Positions 54,559 through 64,000 of a DNA stretch of 64,000 nt are shown here, piece by piece. The notes beneath the pieces were generated by a model. That model was not told the DNA's origin and searched no databases. It worked only from the letters and a program-made list of their open reading frames with translations. This stretch comes from Chlorops oryzae (lineage: Eukaryota > Arthropoda > Insecta > Diptera > Chloropidae): contig CM035806.1 in the NCBI GenBank assembly GCA_020466095.1, positions 57,826,884 to 57,890,883 of the forward strand, read 5' to 3'. The position numbers and the translations under genes are program-made. Position 1 is the stretch's first letter. Each line of letters starts with the position of its first letter.

Positions 54559-57500
54559 GCGTCTTAACAATTTGTGCGTGGAATTCGAACGGGCTAACCA
54601 AGCATAAACTGGAAATTCAAAATTTTTTAAATCAAGAAGAAGTTGACGTAATGCTCCTCTCTGAAACTCATTTAATAAATAAGAATTTCTTTTCAATCCC
54701 TGGTTATATCTTCTATCAAACTAACCACCCAGGCGGCAAGGCGCATGGAGGCACTGGTATACTTAATCGTCGAAGAATCCAGCATTTTCCTCTAGATTCA
54801 TATAGTTATGATTTCATTCAGGCAACAACAGTTTGCGTAATAATGAGAGGTAAAAATCTCGTCTTATCGGCGATTTATTGCCCACCTCGGTTTAGTGTAA
54901 CGGAAAAAATGTTCGTGGACTACTTTGAGACATTAGGTGAAAAGTTTCCAGCAGCAGGAGACTATAATGCAAAGCATACTTTTTGGGGCTCCAGAACATG
55001 CAATCCTAAGGATCAACAACTATACAAGGCAATTATTAATAAAAATAATTCTCTTGACTTTGTATCGCCGAGGCAGCCAACTTACTGGCCAACAGATCTT
55101 CAAAAAATTCCTGACCTCTTAGATTTCGAAATCACTAAGGGTGTTGCAAGAGAACTTATTAAAGCAAAAGCGACAACTGACCTCTCCTTGGATCATTCGC
55201 CTGTTGTATTTCTCTTACACAGGTTTCCCAAAGAAGTTGAAGGTCCCCTCAGCTTAACATATCCAATGACTAACTGGCTAAAGTACAAAAAGTATATAAG
55301 TTCGCACATTCATACAAATTACAAAATTGAATGCAATGAGCATATTGATGACGCCGTAATTGTTTTTAATTCTATTCCACGGTGTGCTTGAAAAATTTTT
55401 AATGGAATTTCGGAAGACGTAAAAATTTTTTGATGCACACTATAGTTTTCTTTATTTTGATGAATTCTGGTAAGTTTTAAAAAAAATCTGTGGAGCCTTT
55501 TTTTTTTTTGAGATTTTCAAAATTTTGTATGAAAAATTGTAAATTATGCCAGATTTCACCATTAGATTTTCAAAATAATACCAATGAAAGATGAAACTAT
55601 AAAAATTGTTTTTACAAATAGAGCAAATAGCATTTGGGAGACGTTCGTCTTCTGTATGACAGTCGAATGTTTTTTCAATTTTTTCTTTAAGTTTACCACT
55701 TATTTTGTATAAAGTATTTTTCTTTTTACTACAAAGTAAACAAATTTTATAGCGATTTTCTGAATGTGTAAGTTTGTGATTTTTACTAAAATGTAATTTA
55801 CTGATTGTGCTAAAAAATTTGGTTTTCCACTTCTCAATGTACTGAATGATACTGACTGTACTGATTCTATTAGAATAAGAAGGAGAAAGAAGAAATAGAA
55901 ATCACAAGCGAACATATGTACATACATATGTGTATTTAATTAGCAGCGAAGTGCGTGCGGATAGAGGGGGCGATCGGGCATTCGGTTGTGTTGGAATCCT
56001 TTGCAATGGAAACAAAGTCATTCAAATGATCGTTTCACTACTAAATGAAAAGAATAAGTTAACGCGTCGTATATTTAATTTTGACAAGAATATTTAAACT
56101 AAAATATGAGTCTTAATTAATTTAATCTAGAATGGAAGTATGGTCGTTAGGGTCGGCAATGTTCTACTTTCCCCAAGCGCCGTCAAAGCTCGTTACACTA
56201 CTGTATGTAATATCTACAGATCATTCGTAAAACTGCAAATGAAGGCCAACTCAATTACTTAGTGCGCGTTTATACTTAAGAAATAGGTAGTGGTGATCTA
56301 CAGGAAAAAGAGAGGATCTTCTGTTGGCTATGTTGGCAAAATGTTGTGGTTTTTTTTTCGATATAGCCAAAGGAGTGTTTAACGAAACAACAAAAGAGAG
56401 CTTCAAATGTTCTTGAAACCTTGCTTCCTACGTGTAAACGCGGACTTGCCGTATAAATATATTACTTACAATATAATATATATGTATATATACATATATG
56501 TATAGGCATATATGCATATAAATTATATAAACATTTACGATTTCACGCATGATTGCAGTCAGTTATGATTAACAGTGAGGGGCTGGACGCAATATCTTGC
56601 TAAGAGGGGGGAGGTATGCAAGGGGAGGTGAGCGCTATATACTTATAGTAATTCCGTTAATACATTTACTTTTTATTATTCAAAGAAATTATCTTTCATT
56701 GGTATTATGTTGAAAATCTAATGGTGAAATCTGGCATAATTTACAATTTTTCATAAAAAATTTTGAAAATCTCAAAAAAAAAAAAAAAAAACGACTCCAC
56801 ACATTTTTTTTTAAAACTTACCAGAATTCATCAAAATAAAGAAAACTATAGTGTGCATCAAAAAATTTTTACGTCTTCCGAAACTCCATTTAAAATTTTT
56901 CAAGCACACCGTGATTCTAGAATCAGCAGCAGAAAATTCTACCCCATATTCTAAAAAAAGAATTAGAAAAACACTGACCAATATAGAAATTCAAAATCTC
57001 GTCGCCGAAAAACGAAGATTCAGGCGCGAATGGCAACGATTCCGCTCGCCAATTGCCAAAGATAGACTTAAAGAGGCTGAAAAAATATTAGGGACAAGGA
57101 AACTGAAATACGTCATATTATCCAGAATCTTACGCCCAGAGGCATTAATCGAGAGTCCTTGTGGTTAGCGAGCCGCGGTTTTAGGACTCCTGTGTATAGT
57201 GAGTCACCTGTCCGTGGGCCTAATAGTGGTTGGGCACGCTCCGACGAAGACAAAGCAACGGTTTTTGCATTGCACTTCAGTAAAGTTTTTCAACCAAATT
57301 CGAGCACTAATGAACACAATCTCGCAATTCAAACTGAAAACACCCACAGAATTCACATTAACATTAGACCAAGTGAAGTTAATAATTCCATAAAAAATGA
57401 ATTGGTCTGTAAAAAAGTCCCACGGCATGATCTTATTATCAGTATCATTTTTAACAGTCTTATTTAATTCTATTATAAAGTATGGATACTTTCCAAAAGT

Positions 57501-58740
57501 TTGGAAACGGTCGGTAATTAAAATGGTGTTTAAGCCAGGAAAAGATCCTACCCAAACTTCCTTTTATAGACCAATTAAACTCCTCTCTTGCCTCTCAAAG
57601 TTGTTTGAAAAAATATTGCTATCCAAATAACCACAATTTCTTCAAGAACAACATATTGTTCCATCCCATCAATTTGGATTCAGAAAACATCACGGCACTA
57701 TTGAGCAAGTTAATCGTATTACAAATGAAATTCGACTTGCATATGAACATCGCGAATACTGCTCAGCAGTATTCCTAGACATCCAGCAAGCTTTCGATAA
57801 AGTTTGGCACGACAGATTGTTATATAAAATCAGAAGCTTACTTCCTGTAAATGTTCACGCGAGATTTGAGTCATACATAGAACATAGAACGTTCCAAGTA
57901 AAACATAATTCGTTCACAACAAAAATTTTTGAATTTAATGCAGGAGTCCCTCAATAAGTGTTGTTGGGCCTTTTCTTTATCTTTTGTATACAGCAGATAT
58001 TCCGAACAGCGATCAATTTCGACATTTGCTGACGACACAGCGATATTAAGTCGTCACAAGGATATAAGTGCGGCAACTTTTAAGCTCCATAACCACGTCA
58101 ACGAAATCCAAGACTGGCTATCTAAATGGCGAATTCAAATAAATGAGCTTAAATGTCGGCATATAACTTTCACGCTCAACAGAAAAGTTTCTCCGGATAT
58201 TTTTCTGAACAACATACGCATTCCTCAATGTGAAGAAGTTACCTACCTCGGAATTCACTTAGAGAAGAGATTGACATGACGCAAGCATATCGAGGCCAAG
58301 AGAATGCAATTAAACTCAAAGCCAAAAGCTTGCACTGGCTAATAAATAATCGCTCTCACCTAAAATTGGATTATAAAGTCCTTTTGTACAAGCAAGTCAT
58401 AAAGCCAATATTGACGTATGGTCTGCAATTGTATGGATATGCAAGCGCTCAACGTAGAACTGGTTAAAATCGAGTTCGCTTAGGTCAAAGAAAAGTATTT
58501 TTGTAAACTGCAAGCACATGTGTATCCACTCGCGCGTAGACTATCAAATCCATCTCACCATTCGAGGCTCAAAAGAAATGATCGGCCAGCGGCCCCAAGT
58601 CATACTCTACAACAGGTGCAATCCATGCACATGCATCAACACAGCTTTCCTAACTGATCGTCAACTCGGTGGGTGCACTCTATGCACCTTTGCACCTTTG
58701 CAATCTACGCTCACTCTAGCTCCTTAAAATCGTCGTTTCC
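54555..58740 (+). pseudogene. Jockey LINE ORF2 (endonuclease and RT), broken
   Basis: It starts MSVLTICAWNSNGLTKHKLE. Endonuclease: VMLLSETHLINK, AHGGTGIL, AAGDYNAKHTFWGS and SLDHSPVVFLL. The frame is cut at 55378 by the long-TIR element and resumes at 56914 (SAAENSTPYS). RT then runs in several frames: WKRSVIKMVFKPGKD, FGFRKHHGTIEQVNRITNEI, AVFLDIQQAFDKVWHDRLLY, a damaged GVPQ motif (stop at about 57954), STFADDTAILSRHKD with catalytic FADD, and VTYLGIHLEKRLT. C-terminal LQAHVYPLARRLSN is legible near 58520. It is more damaged than copy 1, mostly by single-base indels. Confidence 0.82.
55378..56913. mobile_element. Element with about 220-bp terminal inverted repeats (MULE- or foldback-like)
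   Basis: CACGGTGTGCTTGAAAAATT (55378) pairs with the inverted end at 56913. The arms match, with indels, for about 220 bp (55378-55600 against 56690-56913). Flanking 9-mers ATTCTATTC and ATTCTAGAA share six positions, loosely fitting the 9-bp target of Mutator-like elements. The 1.1-kb centre is AT-rich with TATATG runs and no frame. Confidence 0.8.
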
Positions 58741-59107
58741 GCAAACAACACCGTCAATACTACATGTGTTTCTTCACAAATCAACAATTCCCGCGTATAA
58801 TCCACTGCTTTAGCATTTTATCGAGCTTTCTTGCTCTCCAACACCGACTCAACTACATGTGATCCTACACACACATCATAAAAGCCCAGTCTTCTCAAGC
58901 CGAGGCCCGTAATTACAAAAAGTTACATTCATAAACGTTTCTATAAGTCGGAATATGCTCTGTGATATGTAATTGTGTTAAATTAGGTGTAAGATTTTAA
59001 AAATTATTGATAGACTCCTATCCTAAAGGAGTGATCCAATAAATAATATATTGTTAAAAAAAATATATATATATATATTAGCATAGGGCTGATTAGGGGT
59101 GACTTAC

Positions 59108-59344
59108 GTGCTGCGTCGAGTTTTCTTGAATGAACTGTGGGTCACTTTCTTGTAGGACATGCATAAACACTTTAAGAGAATACTCGAGGAAGGAGGGATA
59201 TGAAGCACTTTGCACAATGCTTTCAAAATGCTCACTTAATTCCTGGGCAGCTTTTAGTTTAATTTCTTCCTTTGCAACTGGATCCCCCAACACAGTCACA
59301 TAACTCCTAAAAGTGTTTAATTGTATTGTATCGCTTTGCGACAT
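59108..59344 (-). CDS. Nipped-A: Nipped-A (TRRAP/Tra1 orthologue), coding exon 1
   Basis: 79 codons from ATG (59344) to the donor CAC|GTAAGT. The text KLKAAQELSEHFESIVQSAS and YPSFLEYSLKVFM matches the N-terminus of animal TRRAP (KLKMMQEVSENFENV.., YSTFLEHIIPRFL). It ends QFIQENSTQH, to be followed by VRKLLLE in exon 2. The start is chosen because the aligned family begins about here and the context AAAATGT has A at -3. A two-codon upstream ORF (ATGTGA, 59363-59358) lies just 13 nt before the start, if it is in the mRNA. The encoded protein is a scaffold of SAGA and TIP60 complexes in the nucleus. Confidence 0.93.
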
Positions 59345-59439
59345 TTTAAATATATTTTCACATATATGGAATTAAATCTTTTGATAAACAGACTAGCCGG
59401 GTATACTTATAAATGGCGGTGGCAAACTACCGATGGAAC

Positions 59440-59456
59440 TATCGATACTATCGATG
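59440..59456. promoter_or_regulatory. Two DRE-type (DREF) motifs upstream of Nipped-A
   Basis: TATCGATA at 59440-59447 is the palindromic DREF core, followed by TATCGATG at 59449-59456. They lie 96-112 bp upstream of the start codon. DRE motifs mark promoters of housekeeping and chromatin genes in flies. Transcription probably starts between 59345 and 59440, but no initiator was assigned. Confidence 0.65.
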
Positions 59457-59489
59457 GTGCATCACTCTCACCATTGTCGATGCTCTAAT

Positions 59490-60068
59490 GAGGCCTTTTA
59501 CACTAGGCAATTATCGCCGGCAATTTTTTTCGTTTGTTGGCGAGACGCAGAGCGGGGGGGAGGGGCTAGATAAAAATTGCTCGTTTCAGAATTGCCCGTT
59601 CTCGGCAATTCCGTTTTGCTCTCTTTCGTCTTGTCAAACGTGAAGTTGGCTGCGGGCTGGTTTTTAACGTTTGCTTCATTCGCTTTCTACTTTCGAGGTG
59701 TTAACAACTGAGATTTTTCGGGATATATAAAATTTAAACTTTCAAATGTCGGGGAAGTGGCCGCGCGAATGCATCGAAAAGCTAATTGTGCTAATGCAAC
59801 AAAATCCTTGCATTTATTATATGAAATCACCGGAATATGCCAGGACGCGTCTTTTTAGTCTTAAAATCAACCCTAAATCAGGGATACATAATTGTGTTAT
59901 TATAATTTATTCCAAAAATCAACCCTGCATGAAAGGGGCAAACGTCAAAAATAGGCAAGAAAATAAAAATTGCTCGGCAATCGTTTTAGACGTGTAAAAG
60001 CGAAGGCAACTCCAAAAGAGAATTTGAAAAAAATTGACGGCGATAATTGCCCTAGTCTAAAAGGCCTC
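59490..60068. mobile_element. PIF/Harbinger-type element 1 with AAT target duplication
   Basis: GAGGCCTTTTACACTAGGCA (59490) and the inverted GAGGCCTTTTAGACTAGGGC (ending 60068) extend through AATTATCGCCG for about 40 bp. AAT flanks both sides (59487-59489 and 60069-60071). It contains the first exon of a MADF gene and a TATA-like TATATAAA (59724-59731), so it is a shortened copy of an autonomous element. Confidence 0.82.
59746..59997 (+). pseudogene. MADF-domain N-terminal exon, truncated
   Basis: From ATG 59746 the frame reads SGKWPRECIEKLIVLMQQNP and CIYYMKSPEYARTRL, the first helix and NPxLxxxxSPxY signature of a MADF domain. The rest of the domain is missing and the following residues are unrelated. 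It lies inside the PIF-type element 59490-60068 with a TATA-like box about 20 bp upstream. It is therefore best seen as the residue of the element's second gene, not a host gene. Confidence 0.6.
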
Positions 60069-60071
60069 AAT

Positions 60072-60390
60072 GAGGCCTTCTACACTATGCAATTTTAGTT
60101 GCGCGACTCATATCGAATTCTCTTTTGGAGTTGCTTTTTTGTCTACATTGGGTCAGCAACTCGAGTTGCCGATCGTCAAAAACAACCCCGACGCCACTTA
60201 TACGTTTGAAAGTAAGAAAGAGATGGCATTTTCAAGTTTGAAAGTAAGAAAGAGATGCACAAAGCGTATCACACAAAATTGCCTGTACGAGCAACTCGTG
60301 ACAGCAATTTTCCCCTTACCTTCCCCGTACCGCGTCTTTCCAACAAACTCGCGAGATGCGCAACTAAAATTGTCTAGTGTAGAAGGCCTG
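60072..60390. mobile_element. PIF-type MITE 2, abutting element 1
   Basis: GAGGCCTTCTACACTATGCA (60072) and the inverted CAGGCCTTCTACACTAGACA (ending 60390), continuing as ATTTTAGTTGCGC in both, form TIRs of about 33 bp. AAT lies at 60069-60071 and 60391-60393. It is related to element 1 by its terminal 15 bases, and the middle AAT is shared. Confidence 0.82.
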
Positions 60391-60478
60391 AATACGGGGT
60401 ACCCAATAAACACAAAAACGATAACGAGTTCGAATCGAATTCGAATCGAAATCGCGGAAGGCAATTTTCGCGATATCG

Positions 60479-60720
60479 CGCTTTTATCGTATTTTGCGTT
60501 CGATTCGAAATCAATTCGAAGAGAAAACGCGATAAGAATCCGAACCGTTTGCAACGAGCTTGTCTCGTGCTCGCTTTTTTTTTTATCGTGGAAATTATAA
60601 AATGCGAGCTCGCGCTTTTATCGTATTTTGCGTTCAATTCGAATTCGATTCGAAGGGAAAATGCGATAAGAATTCGAACCGTTTGCAACGAGCTCGCTTT
60701 TGTATCGTGGAATTTATAAG
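60479..60720. repeat. Tandem duplication, unit about 110-130 bp
   Basis: GCGCTTTTATCGTATTTTGC starts both copies (60478 and 60613), and each ends ATCGTGGAA-TTATAA. The units are rich in TCGAATTCGAATCG-type palindromes. About 10% of positions differ. Confidence 0.85.
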
Positions 60721-60911
60721 AGTCTTGCCAACCACGGCACTCTGAAAGGGATTTTGAAGTTTTGTTGATTTTTCGATAGGTGGCATCTAAAAACACTGTA
60801 GGGACGACTTTTTAGTTTTCTATTTTGAAAAGTCCTTGATGGCTCCCTATAAAAGTTAATAAATAATCAGTATTTTAATGATCTTAAATTCTTTTTATTC
60901 ACGATGGCTTC

Positions 60912-61840
60912 CATACAATACTACAAGCGACAATTCCCAAAATCATTAAGACGGGTGAGGGGAGCTTGTATAAACCGACTTTGCCCATTCACAATCTGAC
61001 TTTACCCACAGTTAACACATTCACATAAAATAAACTGACTTTCACCACGATTTGTGTACATATGAACTCACACATCGACATTACAATCTAACTTTCAACA
61101 CAGCAGAGCTCAATGCTTATTACCCTGTAGGAAGCGTGAGGTATATTGCCCGGATGCAAGTAGTACTTTGACCAAAACTAAAGAACTAGTGCAAAGGGGG
61201 GTAGAGCTTCGTATAAAGCTCCGACTAGCATTGCATGGAAAAATGGTTTTTCGTGTCAGTAATAAGAGTTGCCATTATATAGTTGTTGCAAAGCGTTGGT
61301 GCTCCGAAATCAAAAATAAAATCTATCTTTATATATTACAAATATTTTTGTAAATAAAACAAACACGAAAAATAATTCGGTGTCTTTTAAATATTGCGTA
61401 TTGTAGGCTCAAAAAATTTTAGAACAAAAATAACCAAAAAACCACAAAATATGGTCAATAATCTTTCAAAGGAACTAGTGTTTTACTATAGCCAATTTAC
61501 CCAATTGGTTCCCAAATCACTAAAAAAGCGTTAGTTCAAGTGTACAATTAGTGATTTTTAGCCCACACGCAATGTTAATTTTGTACAGAGTAATACATAG
61601 CCAGGGGTATAAAGAAGAACCAGTGCTGGTGGAATTAGAACTAGTAAAACGCTAGAGCTGAACTACTCATACTTCCTGCAGGGCTGTTGAACTGTTCACC
61701 ACAGCAGTCGTTGACAAAACTCTATCTTTTTCAGTCGCACTCATGTAAACTGTTCTCTGTCTCTATCGCACCCGCATATTCTTATCATACCTACAAGCAA
61801 ATTCAAAAAATTTAGAGAGTGTCGCTTGTAGTATTGTATG
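60912..61840. mobile_element. hAT-type element, CATACAATACTACAAG family, copy 2
   Basis: CATACAATACTACAAGCGAC and its inverted copy end the 929-bp element. ATGGCTTC (60904-60911 and 61841-61848) is a perfect 8-bp duplication. The right end matches, in reverse, the left end of the copy at 12350-12696. The extra roughly 580 bp in the middle includes a 61-codon frame (61168-61353) that I do not recognise. Confidence 0.85.
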
Positions 61841-61957
61841 ATGGCTTCTCTTCTCTTGTTCTAATGACGTCCCTTCTTATTCATACTTGTTCATTACAAT
61901 CTACCAAGTACTTATTAAAAGCACTCATTACACGAATTTTTATTTAAAATTTTTTTT

Positions 61958-62296
61958 TTAATCAAAACCATATCGACTTAGGGGCTTGAAATTTCTGCCA
62001 CTACGTGTTTGATAATGATTTTGTTGAGTTACATTCAAAAGATCTTGTACAGTTACATTCAAAGGATCTTGTTCACTTTCTGAAATTGTTTCTGAATCTT
62101 CACTACCAGCAGTTACATACGAGTATTCCTCATCGGACAACTCTTCCTCCAGGGCTGCTGGTAGCTCATTTTCATCCACATTACAATCACTTACACTATT
62201 ATAAGAGCCAATACATATATTATTATTATTGTTAGTATTATTACTATTAGGACATTCAGTTATTTTTCCAGGGCTTACTATTTTCATTTCTGGCAA
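61958..62296 (-). pseudogene. Possible retroelement polyprotein C-terminus
   Basis: A 112-codon frame, acidic (LPAALEEELSDEEYSYV) and asparagine-rich, ends in HYQTRSGRNFKPLSRYGFD. The RTRSGR-x-KPPxRYG pattern is common at the C-terminus of LTR-retrotransposon integrases. There are no other pol pieces adjacent, so the call is tentative. An unrelated low-complexity protein is possible. Confidence 0.3.
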
Positions 62297-62397
62297 ATTT
62301 CTTGACTGTTAATTGTTAACATTTTATTCAAACAAATTTGAACTATCCCCTGTATTACAGGATTTTGCTATGAAACGTCTGTTACGCCTAAAATAAT

Positions 62398-63011
62398 TAT
62401 TATATTTATATTTATATTTATATTTATATTATTTATATTTATATTTATATTTATATTTATATTTATATTTATATTTATATTTATATTTATATTTATATTT
62501 ATATTTATATTTATATTTATATTTATATTTATATTTATATTTATATTTATATTTATATTTATATTTATATTTATATTTATATTTATATTTATATTTATAT
62601 TTATATTTATATTTATATTTATATTTATATTTATATTTATATTTATATTTATTTTATATTTATATTTATATTTATATTTATATTTATATTTATATTTATA
62701 TTATATTTATTTTATATTTATATTTATATTTATATTTTATATTTATATTTATATTTATATTTATATTTATATTTATATTTATATTTATATTTATATTTAT
62801 ATTTATATTTATATTTATATTTATATTTATATTTATATTTATATTTTATTTTATATTTATATTTATATTTATATTTATATTTATATTTATATTTATATTT
62901 ATATTTATATTTATATTTATATTTATATTTATATTTATATTTATATTTATATTTATATTTATATTTATATTTATATTTATATTTATATTTATATTTATAT
63001 TTATATTTATA
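62398..63011. repeat. TTTATA hexanucleotide microsatellite, about 600 bp
   Basis: About 100 copies of TATATT/TTTATA with a few slipped units (near 62429, 62650, 62700, 62735 and 62844). Array length in assemblies is unreliable. Confidence 0.97.
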
Positions 63012-63054
63012 CTAGGAGAACCCAGCGAACTTTGTGTCGCTTCGGAAGAAACTA

Positions 63055-63370
63055 CCCAAATAGACAGCTATGATATTCATACAATGATTTCAAGGGATGC
63101 ATGAAAATTGTCGACAATTTGATAACAATTCTAGTCCTCAAAATATGTTTTCAAAACTACATCAAATTGACTTCATTGCACGATCTCATATCATGACATG
63201 AATAATGAATAATATGAGTATGAGGTCAATATGTAACCATATACTGAAATCATAATTTGCTCTCAAGTTGAGCACATTTTGTCCCTCATAAGCAACACAT
63301 ACTTTCAGCATCGTTTGAGTCATGCATGATGTCAAGATGATGCGAATATGTTGTATTTTGTCTATTTGGG
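63055..63370. mobile_element. TA-flanked MITE with CCCAAATAGACA ends
   Basis: CCCAAATAGACA (63055) and its inverted copy (to 63370) with TA on both sides (63053-63054 and 63371-63372) indicate a 316-bp Tc1/mariner-type MITE. No frame. Confidence 0.72.
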
Positions 63371-63423
63371 TAATGCGTCATATATCAGCAGCTAAAAATT
63401 TCGAAGAAACATTGTATTGCTAA

Positions 63424-63700
63424 CGTCTCCCACACTCTTCCTACGTCTCTATATTCTTCGCCTCCCTTTATGACTCTTTCCCTCTCTCTTTCACTCTCTC
63501 TACCTCTTTTTCCCACTCTTCCCCTCTCTCTCCCACTCTCTTGCTCTGCCTCTCACTTTCTCTCACTCATTCACTCTCACATTCTCTGTCTTCCTCTATC
63601 TTCCTCGGTCTTCCTGTGTCATCCTCTGTCTCTTTCTCCATCTAGTCCTCTTTATCCACCTCTCCAATTGTCCCTCTCTCTTCTTTTTTCCATTTACGTT
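63424..63700. repeat. Polypyrimidine (CT-rich) low-complexity tract
   Basis: Nearly pure C/T over about 270 bp with CTCTCT, TTCCTC and CACTCT motifs. The forward frame through it (63470-63808) is only a serine/leucine translation of this repeat. The remaining 300 bp to the window end shows nothing recognisable. Confidence 0.9.
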
Positions 63701-64000
63701 CCAAGATACATTATTTTCTTTCCAAAAATCATATATGTATTTCTTCCAGTTCAATGTATTTGGATTTTAATTTTTTATTTATATTTTTTTCAATATTTGT
63801 TCTTATAGGCTATGACTATGTGATCAATATTTCTTAAAAACATGTTTAAGAGTGAATAAAAATGTATAAACAGTGTTTTTTTCTTTATCTCACGAACCAA
63901 TACGCACACGCATAAAAATGATATACAATCCTTCGTGTTGACAGTACCTACCCCACGCAATTTACAGAATTGAATTTTCCTCAGCCGTTTCTTCAAACAT

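Larger units (their letters stand above)
53000..59065 (+). mobile_element. Jockey-like LINE copy 2, near full length
   Basis: It contains ORF1, ORF2 and a 3' end GATCCAATAAATAATATATTG plus an A run (59058-59065) matching copy 1. Without the element at 55378-56913 it is about 4.5 kb, a normal Jockey size. The 5' border near 53000 is a guess: TTAGCATGGG (52989-52998) and TTAGCATAGGG (about 59079-59089) could be an imperfect target duplication. Its 3' end lies only about 43 bp inside intron 1 from the exon 1 donor. Confidence 0.7.
7655..59107 (-). other. Nipped-A: Nipped-A intron 1, 51,453 bp, filled with transposable elements
   Basis: The donor is CAC|GTAAGT (exon end 59108, GT at 59107-59106) and the acceptor TTTCAG|GTT (exon start 7654). 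Joining exon 1 codon 79 to exon 2 codon 1 keeps the frame and restores a continuous TRRAP-like sequence. The intron contains LTR elements, LINEs and DNA transposons in nested layers, listed separately. I see no other spliced host exon in it with confidence. In Drosophila melanogaster Nipped-A is known as a pericentric heterochromatin gene, so a repeat-rich setting is in keeping with the family's history. Confidence 0.85.

Noticed and set aside
59413..59643. Forward frame starting MAVANYRWN opposite the Nipped-A promoter
   Set aside because: It overlaps the DRE motifs and a transposon end, has no domain, and looks like translation of repeated TATCGAT text.
63470..63808. 112-codon frame rich in serine and leucine
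   Set aside because: It is only the translation of the CT-rich tract.

Overview
The window is nuclear DNA from an insect, almost certainly a higher fly (Diptera, Schizophora). The evidence is the content: a fly-style host gene with short spliced exons and a DRE promoter motif, mini-me/DINE-1-type repeats with GTCT microsatellites, a roo-like BEL/Pao element, Jockey-, RTE- and LOA-like LINEs, and mariner, pogo, hAT, piggyBac and PIF elements. A tephritid-like fly is possible, but the species cannot be fixed by reading alone. Nothing prokaryotic is present.

The only host gene I can identify is Nipped-A, the insect orthologue of TRRAP/Tra1, on the minus strand. Exon 1 (59344-59108, with the start codon) lies near the right end and exons 2, 3 and 4 (7654-7469, 7237-7040, 6987-6821) near the left end. 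All junctions keep the reading frame and have GT..AG borders. Intron 1 is therefore 51,453 bp (59107-7655), and almost everything else in the window is transposon debris inside it. The rest of the gene lies beyond the left edge, so bases 1-6820 are part of intron 4. A DREF-type motif (TATCGATA) lies about 100 bp upstream of the start codon. Promoter and exon 1 form an island of about 0.4 kb between a Jockey LINE and a pair of PIF-type elements.

Layout from left to right. 1-6820: a DINE-1-like repeat, a pogo-like TIR element holding a small LINE insertion with an open 325-aa frame, and a hAT-type element. 6821-7654: Nipped-A exons 4-2. 8.4-15 kb: MITEs, a second pogo-like element holding an RTE LINE (16-bp target duplication), and decayed LTR-element gag and RT pieces. 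15.1-19 kb: a dead Ty3/gypsy element interrupted by a TTAA-flanked MITE. 19-36.6 kb: Jockey LINE copy 1, split by a TA-flanked MITE and by a 13.6-kb BEL/Pao element with an envelope-like region (LTRs 21533-21950 and 34713-35126, 5-bp target duplication AATCG). The BEL element itself contains a Helitron-like insert with a 101-bp satellite, a mariner relic and two internal direct duplications. 37.3-42.4 kb: a LOA-like LINE with an RNase H domain. 42.5-47 kb: a PIF/Harbinger transposase gene and a convergent MADF gene, interrupted by a hAT MITE, by another MITE that carries a DD37E mariner, and by a GGCGCC-ended MITE. 48.3-50.4 kb: LINE and BEL relics. 53-59.07 kb: near full-length Jockey LINE copy 2, split by a 1.5-kb element with long inverted repeats. 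59.1-59.5 kb: Nipped-A exon 1 and promoter. 59.5-64 kb: two abutting PIF-type elements, a hAT element, a TTTATA microsatellite of about 600 bp, a small TA-flanked MITE and a polypyrimidine tract.

Target duplications and TIRs give a relative history of up to four nested layers: gypsy, then Jockey, then BEL, then Helitron or mariner. The most notable observations are the giant TE-built first intron of an essential chromatin gene, and the two duplicated, indel-rich stretches of the BEL element, which may be assembly artefacts and should be checked against reads. Family names come from motif recognition without database searches. All TE coding regions except a few short open frames are broken.
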